Virus record (IMG/VR): IMGVR_UViG_3300011113_000412
Span: 1-43,107 of that record
DNA: 43,107 nt
Strand: one strand, 5' to 3'
Origin: a virus
The notes under the pieces: generated by a model
Databases searched by the model: none
Told to the model about the DNA's origin: nothing
Seen by the model: only the letters and a program-made list of their open reading frames with translations
Position numbers and translations under genes: made by a program
In this document: piece after piece, positions 39,454 to 43,107 of the stretch
Layout of the letters: every line of letters starts with the position of its first letter
Position numbering within the stretch: the stretch's first letter is position 1

Positions 39454-40335
39454 ATGCCCGCCCTGTCGAAATCCTCCCTCAAGGCGCTGTGGACGAACTT
39501 CTTCCAGCCCACCAGTGCCGACTTCGCGGACCTGATCTCCTCCTGGACGGACTACTACGCCGGCCTTGAGACGCTCGGGGCCGCTGTCAGCGGGGGCTCG
39601 ACAGGGCTGGCGAACTTCTCGTCGCCTAGCTCGATCTCTTTCATCTCCGTTGGCGCTACGGGCTCTGGCCTCATCTCGACCAGCGTGGCTTCGTCGGCCA
39701 GGTCTGTCCTGGGTCTGGGAACGCTTGCTGTTCTCGACTCGGTGTCGGCCGGCAATGTCGGCACGGATAGCGTTGGGACGGCGGCGATCATCGACCAGAA
39801 CGTGACGCTGGCCAAGTTGGCGCGCGTTGGGACGACCGGGCAGTCCCTGATCAGCGGTGGAGCGGCTGCGGCTCCTTCGTATCAATGGACCGGTTTGATT
39901 CAGACCGTCACGACGCAGAACGGATCTGTCGCAACGAACACGACTGCCCTCCCATACGACGATACGCCCCCGTTGAATACAGAGGGCGCCGAGTTGATGA
40001 CCGCCACTATCACACCCCGCAGTGCGTCCAACCGTCTGGCCGTGGATGTGAACGTGTTCTGCGCCGGATCGACCGGAGACATTACGGTGGCTCTGTTCAC
40101 TGATGCGACGGTCACGGCTGTGGCGGCTGGCGGAACGTCTTTGACGAACCGTGGCAACAGCATGATGCAAGTATCGTTCCGATACGAAGCGACCGCTGCG
40201 ACGACAAGCGCGATTACCTTCAAGGTGCGCGGTGGTTGTGCGTCTGGGACGTTCACGTTCAATGGGCAGAGCGGTGGCCGACTTTACGGTGGGGCGATCG
40301 TCTCGAGCATTTCGGTTTCGGAGATTGCGCCATGA
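39454..40335 (+). CDS. Fibre-like protein 1
   Basis: 293 residues. The N-terminal module LKALWTNFFQPTSADFADLI continues as SSWTDYYAGLETLGAAVSGG, shared with the next gene; the body is Thr/Ser/Ala/Gly-rich and beta-like. It carries the anchor typical of tail fibres, followed by a variable body likely to interact with the host or the particle. Confidence 0.7.
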   Translation: MPALSKSSLKALWTNFFQPTSADFADLISSWTDYYAGLETLGAAVSGGSTGLANFSSPSSISFISVGATGSGLISTSVASSARSVLGLGTLAVLDSVSAGNVGTDSVGTAAIIDQNVTLAKLARVGTTGQSLISGGAAAAPSYQWTGLIQTVTTQNGSVATNTTALPYDDTPPLNTEGAELMTATITPRSASNRLAVDVNVFCAGSTGDITVALFTDATVTAVAAGGTSLTNRGNSMMQVSFRYEATAATTSAITFKVRGGCASGTFTFNGQSGGRLYGGAIVSSISVSEIAP

Positions 40336-41111
40336 CGGCACTGAGCAAGGCGACGCTGAAGAACATCTGGAAGGCTCGGTTCCAGCCCCAGGCGAGCGAC
40401 TTCGCAAACCTGATCGACTCCTGGACTGACTACAGCGTCCCCCTTGAGACACTGGCTGCGGCGGTATCTGGCGGCTCTGTTGGGGTTCCGCTGTACACCT
40501 CGGCTGCGAGCGTCACGATGGTAGCTGCGTCTGCGGCTGCTGTTGCCGGCATCCCGATATTTACCGGAGCCCCTTCGGCAGATGCCATGCCGATTGGGTC
40601 ACAGATGTTCTACGCCACAAGGTTCAGCGGCGGCAGCTTCTTCACCATGCAGTCTGTTGGTGCTGCGACTGGCGCCCCCACTGTTTTCGCCAACACAGGT
40701 GTGTTCCTCAAAACCTACCAGGGCTCTGCAGGTACGATCTTCGGCAACTTTATCAACGCCGAAATGTATCGCGGAACACCGGCTGCGCCGCTTGCTGTTC
40801 CGACGAGTACGAACGTCTTGCAAATAAGGGCAATCGCGCAGGGGGATTTAGCCGGATTAACCGGGGCCGAGATTCGGGCGAGGACTGTCGCTGGGACGTC
40901 TGCGGCGGCGAACATCGAGTTCATGTTCTACATTGCAGACAATGTGTCTGGGGCGACCAGTGAGCGCCAGATGCGTATCCGCAAGGGTGCCGTGAACTTC
41001 GAGCCCAAGGTCTCTGCCATTGCCACTCCTGTGGCCGGCGACGTGTACTACGACAGCGGAACAAACAAGCTTCGTTGTTGGAATGGGACTTCGTGGAACG
41101 ATCTCTTTTGA
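40332..41111 (+). CDS. Fibre-like protein 2
   Basis: 259 residues. Anchor LKNIWKARFQPQASDFANLI plus DSWTDYSVPLETLAAAVSGG, then a beta-rich body and the C-terminal PVAGDVYYDSGTNKLRCWNG segment ending GTSWNDLF, a common closing module of phage fibre proteins. ATGA overlap with fibre 1. The two fibres share their heads but not their bodies, suggesting modular shuffling. Confidence 0.75.
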   Translation: MTALSKATLKNIWKARFQPQASDFANLIDSWTDYSVPLETLAAAVSGGSVGVPLYTSAASVTMVAASAAAVAGIPIFTGAPSADAMPIGSQMFYATRFSGGSFFTMQSVGAATGAPTVFANTGVFLKTYQGSAGTIFGNFINAEMYRGTPAAPLAVPTSTNVLQIRAIAQGDLAGLTGAEIRARTVAGTSAAANIEFMFYIADNVSGATSERQMRIRKGAVNFEPKVSAIATPVAGDVYYDSGTNKLRCWNGTSWNDLF

Positions 41112-41117
41112 GGACGA

Positions 41118-41363
41118 ATGATGCCAAACGATCGCGACCTCGGTCGCCTTGAAGGCCGCCTGGACGAGTTCATCGAGGCTCGGGTGGCTAGGGACAAGCG
41201 CACAGACGAGAGGTTCGACCGGCTCGAGGGCAAGGTCCAGGCGCTCCTGGATGCAGCCAACATGGGCAAGGGCGCGTGGTGGTTTGGGCTCAAGGTCGGC
41301 GGCGCATTGCTGGCCCTCGCGTCTGGCTTCGCCTGGATGTTCGACAAGATCCGGTGGCACTGA
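41118..41363 (+). CDS. Small membrane protein next to the holin
   Basis: 81 residues. A helical acidic N-terminus (RLEGRLDEFIEARVARDKRT), then one transmembrane helix (GGALLALASGFAWMF) and a basic tail (DKIRWH). It is probably a lysis accessory or antiholin-like membrane protein. ATG 41118 or 41121. Confidence 0.65.
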   Translation: MMPNDRDLGRLEGRLDEFIEARVARDKRTDERFDRLEGKVQALLDAANMGKGAWWFGLKVGGALLALASGFAWMFDKIRWH

Positions 41364-41761
41364 TGCTGGCGGCTCTGCTCCCAGTTCTCGGCCCTATCCT
41401 CGGCCAGGTCGCCAAGTCGGTTTTCCCAAATGCAGAGGATGAGATCCGCCGGCTTGAGATCCAGGCTCGGATGCAGGAAGCCCTGATCGCCAACCAGGCG
41501 CAGATCGAGGCTGCGGCAGCGGATGTGATCCGCACGGAGGCTCAGGGTGAGTCCTGGCTGCAGCGCAACTGGCGACCGCTGACAATGATGGTATTCGTCG
41601 GGTTGATCGTCGGCAAGTGGCTTGGATACACTGCGCCAGGGGTTTCGGAGGCTCTGGAGCTACGCCTTCTCGGGTTGATCGAGATCGGCTTGGGCGGCTA
41701 CGTGATCGGCAGAAGCGTCGAAAAGGTCGCCCCGGTGATTGCCGGCGCCCTCAAGAAGTAG
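41363..41761 (+). CDS. Holin, three-transmembrane type (putative)
   Basis: 132 residues. A hydrophobic start (LAALLPVLGPILGQVAKS), a helix with IRRLEIQARMQEALIANQAQ, then WLQRNWRPLTMMVFVGLIVG and LGLIEIGLGGYVIGRS as further membrane segments. The QRNWRPL....F motif is the hallmark of Holin_3TMs. It would make the membrane holes that release the endolysin. TGATG coupling with the previous gene. Its end overlaps the oppositely oriented endolysin by 11 bases. Confidence 0.8.
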   Translation: MLAALLPVLGPILGQVAKSVFPNAEDEIRRLEIQARMQEALIANQAQIEAAAADVIRTEAQGESWLQRNWRPLTMMVFVGLIVGKWLGYTAPGVSEALELRLLGLIEIGLGGYVIGRSVEKVAPVIAGALKK

Positions 41762-42131
41762 GGTAACTCCACACGGCCGGCGTCGGCCTCGTATCGACGT
41801 GCAGGAACCTTTTCTCGACTGGCCCTGACTGTTTCACCCCGATGCCGGTAAACCCGATAGACAATGCCAGCCTGAGCAGCTTGTAGGCATCCTCTCCGCT
41901 CACCAGGAGATCAGCAGCCTTCCCTTTCGTGTGCCACCCAGGAGCCGGTTTCACGGCTTCTGATGGGTGGGAAGGGTCTCGGAAGGCAGATGACACCCTG
42001 ATCGGCTTCCCGTGCGCCAGACGCAGCGAATCGAGCATCAGCATGAACGTCGGGTCCATCTCGCACTTTCCGGTCCAACTGCACGACATCTCGGCCCGCG
42101 TGAAGAACTGGTAGTTCCAGGGTTCTTTCAT
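41751..42131 (-). CDS. Endolysin, M15-type peptidase
   Basis: 126 residues from ATG 42131. FTRAEMSCSWTGKCEMDPTF and IRVSSAFRDPSHPSE, with HTKGKAADLL (His and Asp zinc ligands) and RFLHVDTRPT (the HxD-type third ligand), match the M15 D-Ala-D-Ala/L-Ala-D-Glu peptidase fold. It would cut peptidoglycan cross-links or stem peptides. No signal peptide is seen, so it depends on the holin. It is on the opposite strand to the holin. ATGA overlap with the upstream gene. Confidence 0.85.
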   Translation of the reverse strand: MKEPWNYQFFTRAEMSCSWTGKCEMDPTFMLMLDSLRLAHGKPIRVSSAFRDPSHPSEAVKPAPGWHTKGKAADLLVSGEDAYKLLRLALSIGFTGIGVKQSGPVEKRFLHVDTRPTPAVWSYPTS

Positions 42132-42394
42132 TTGACCCTCCATATTCTGATCCCTGATGCCATTTTCCTGGCCACGTATAGGCGATCCAGCCGCTTTCTC
42201 TTCGCCCAGTTATTCGCGCCCATTTGAACGCCCGACGCGGTTGTCGTTCTCTGAACTACGACTGAATCGCCTACCTCGAGTGGTTCGTACTTCGCTCTGT
42301 TGCGCCTAACCTTGATCTTAGGCAGTAAGCTTGCTTCGAGCGAACGTCGCCAGGTCTCGAATGTCTGATGCGGTGGACACTCGGATGATTTCAT
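42128..42394 (-). CDS. Hypothetical phage protein, late part well conserved
   Basis: 88 residues if ATG 42394 is the start, overlapping the next gene by 77 bases. The C-terminal part (KYEPLEVGDSVVVQRTTTAS ... SGIRIWRVK) has the L.VGDS.....(R).....G.R.WR.. layout common in small phage proteins. No ribosome site is visible for any start, so the N-terminus is uncertain. Function unknown. Confidence 0.5.
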   Translation of the reverse strand: MKSSECPPHQTFETWRRSLEASLLPKIKVRRNRAKYEPLEVGDSVVVQRTTTASGVQMGANNWAKRKRLDRLYVARKMASGIRIWRVK

Positions 42395-42536
42395 CAAGTG
42401 CCGCAGCCGCAAGTTGTATCGCCGCTTTGCGCTCGAGATCTGCGACTGCCAGAGCCGCCACAGCCGGTCGTTGCTTTGGCGGTCGCCCCCGGCGTCGGGG
42501 CGGATCCGCAATATGTGTCTGGGCATCTGTGGTCAT
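42318..42536 (-). CDS. AT-hook-like small protein
   Basis: 72 residues from ATG 42536, which overlaps the preceding stop (ATGA). Near the N-terminus PPRRRGRPPKQRP is an AT-hook-like minor-groove-binding motif; the rest is helical (DLERKAAIQLAAAALDEII). A DNA-binding or recombination helper is plausible. Confidence 0.6.
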   Translation of the reverse strand: MTTDAQTHIADPPRRRGRPPKQRPAVAALAVADLERKAAIQLAAAALDEIIRVSTASDIRDLATFARSKLTA

Positions 42537-42853
42537 ATTTTCCCTCGTCGGTTTGCACTCATGGTTTGCCAAGCGTCGATGACACGCTCGCGCCAGGCTC
42601 TTTCGTGTCGGAGACGTTCAGAGTCAAGAAACGCCCGACGCTTCTCCTCAAGCGCCTTTCGGTAAGCCTCCGACGCATATGCGGTGGCCTCTCGATCGGC
42701 GGCTCGCGGGAGTTCGCACTTGAGGTATTCGTGTGCATGCACGGTCCTCAGATAATCCTCCGCGAAGTCATAGTCGGCTCGGGCGATCGCGGCCTTCTCG
42801 CCCAGCCCTTCCAGAACGGTCAGATGCCGTTCGATGTCGTCGTCTGTCAGCAT
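42533..42853 (-). CDS. Hypothetical helical protein
   Basis: 106 residues, acidic to basic, strongly helical (MLTDDDIERHLTVLEGLGEK; EEKRRAFLDSERLRHERAWR). TGATG overlap with the SSB-tail gene upstream. The C-terminus is basic. No family was recognised. Confidence 0.6.
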   Translation of the reverse strand: MLTDDDIERHLTVLEGLGEKAAIARADYDFAEDYLRTVHAHEYLKCELPRAADREATAYASEAYRKALEEKRRAFLDSERLRHERAWRERVIDAWQTMSANRRGKI

Positions 42854-43104
42854 CAGAACGGCACGTCGTCATCAAGGCCGGATGGCGGGTCGTGCCGGAT
42901 CGGCTTGTCGTCTTCCTTCCGATCGCGGGGCGGGAACAAGCTGATCGAGAGCTTTCCATCCTCCGATCGGGTGAGCGGCATGTAGTCCAGGTACAGCGTG
43001 TATCCGCCCGCCTTGTTGGGCATGGCGATCCCCACCTTGTTCCAGTAGGTCTTGCCGCTGCGCGGGTTCTTGATCCCGTGCATGGCGTCCAGGCGTTCAG
43101 CCAT
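42853..43104 (-). CDS. Small protein with SSB-type acidic tail
   Basis: 83 residues. A NPRSGKTYWNKVGIAMPNKA core (OB-like beta pattern) is followed by TLYLDYMPLTRSEDGK and a Pro/Arg/Lys-rich stretch; the C-terminus is GLDDDVPF, which matches the DDD(I/V)PF tip of bacterial single-stranded DNA-binding proteins that recruits partner enzymes. The compact size is short for an SSB, so it may bind ssDNA or only use the tail. Its ATG is three bases from the window edge; the upstream region is not seen. Confidence 0.6.
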   Translation of the reverse strand: MAERLDAMHGIKNPRSGKTYWNKVGIAMPNKAGGYTLYLDYMPLTRSEDGKLSISLFPPRDRKEDDKPIRHDPPSGLDDDVPF

Positions 43105-43107
43105 TGT

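Noticed and set aside
37794-39512. 572-codon minus-strand open frame under the large internal virion protein
   Set aside because: Same reason: antisense shadow of a supported gene, no motif, and it spans across two further genes without a ribosome-site pattern.
1-43107. CRISPR arrays, insertion sequences and toxin-antitoxin pairs
   Set aside because: No regularly spaced repeats, transposase motifs or recognisable toxin pairs were seen on either strand.

Overview
The window reads as most of the genome of a tailed double-stranded DNA phage, probably podovirus-like. It has a terminase, a portal protein with a very long helical C-terminus, a scaffold, an HK97-type major capsid protein, tail-adaptor and DNA-stabilisation proteins, and large internal virion (ejection) proteins, but no tape measure, sheath or baseplate. 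The DNA is GC-rich. The lysis genes (three-TM-type holin, M15-type peptidase) and capsid-type genes fit a Gram-negative host; an alphaproteobacterium is a reasonable but unproven guess. No integrase, lysogeny repressor, DNA polymerase, helicase or tRNA was seen, and a replication gene is cut at base 1, so the sequence is probably not complete.

Layout. (1) 8261 to 1, all on the minus strand: an early/accessory block of about 23 mostly tiny genes, many joined by ATGA or TGATG stop-start overlaps. It includes a conserved Cys-motif protein, a stand-alone DnaA domain IV-like protein, a two-domain HTH regulator, an HNH endonuclease, a DNA cytosine methyltransferase, a small HExxH protein and the start of a replication protein. 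Between the genes at 5985-6317 and 5681-5908 lies a sequence that folds as a type II hammerhead self-cleaving ribozyme with a complete canonical core. (2) 8262-8837: a divergent switch region with candidate promoters, a G-run and a C-run. (3) 8838-16205: small and large terminase, followed by a modification island holding a GT-B-like glycosyltransferase, a PD-(D/E)XK nuclease, two SAM methyltransferases, a GT8-like glycosyltransferase and a 649-residue fusion of a DXD glycosyltransferase with a Maf/DUF115-like domain. (4) 16202-41761: the virion and lysis genes (portal, surface or structural proteins, a duplicated accessory unit, a GroES-like cochaperonin, scaffold, capsid, tail adaptor and hub, internal virion proteins, two fibre-like proteins, two lysis-membrane proteins). 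(5) 43104-41751, minus strand: an SSB-tail protein, small DNA-binding-type proteins and an M15 endolysin, ending tail-to-tail with the holin.

Reading: an early leftward operon controls replication, DNA modification and probably host takeover. Its translation is tightly coupled, and it is apparently cut by a ribozyme at one point. A late rightward operon makes the particle. The phage also carries a glycosylation and methylation set placed in the late operon directly before the portal gene, so it is probably expressed while particles are made and may decorate virion or host-surface components. The acceptor is unknown.
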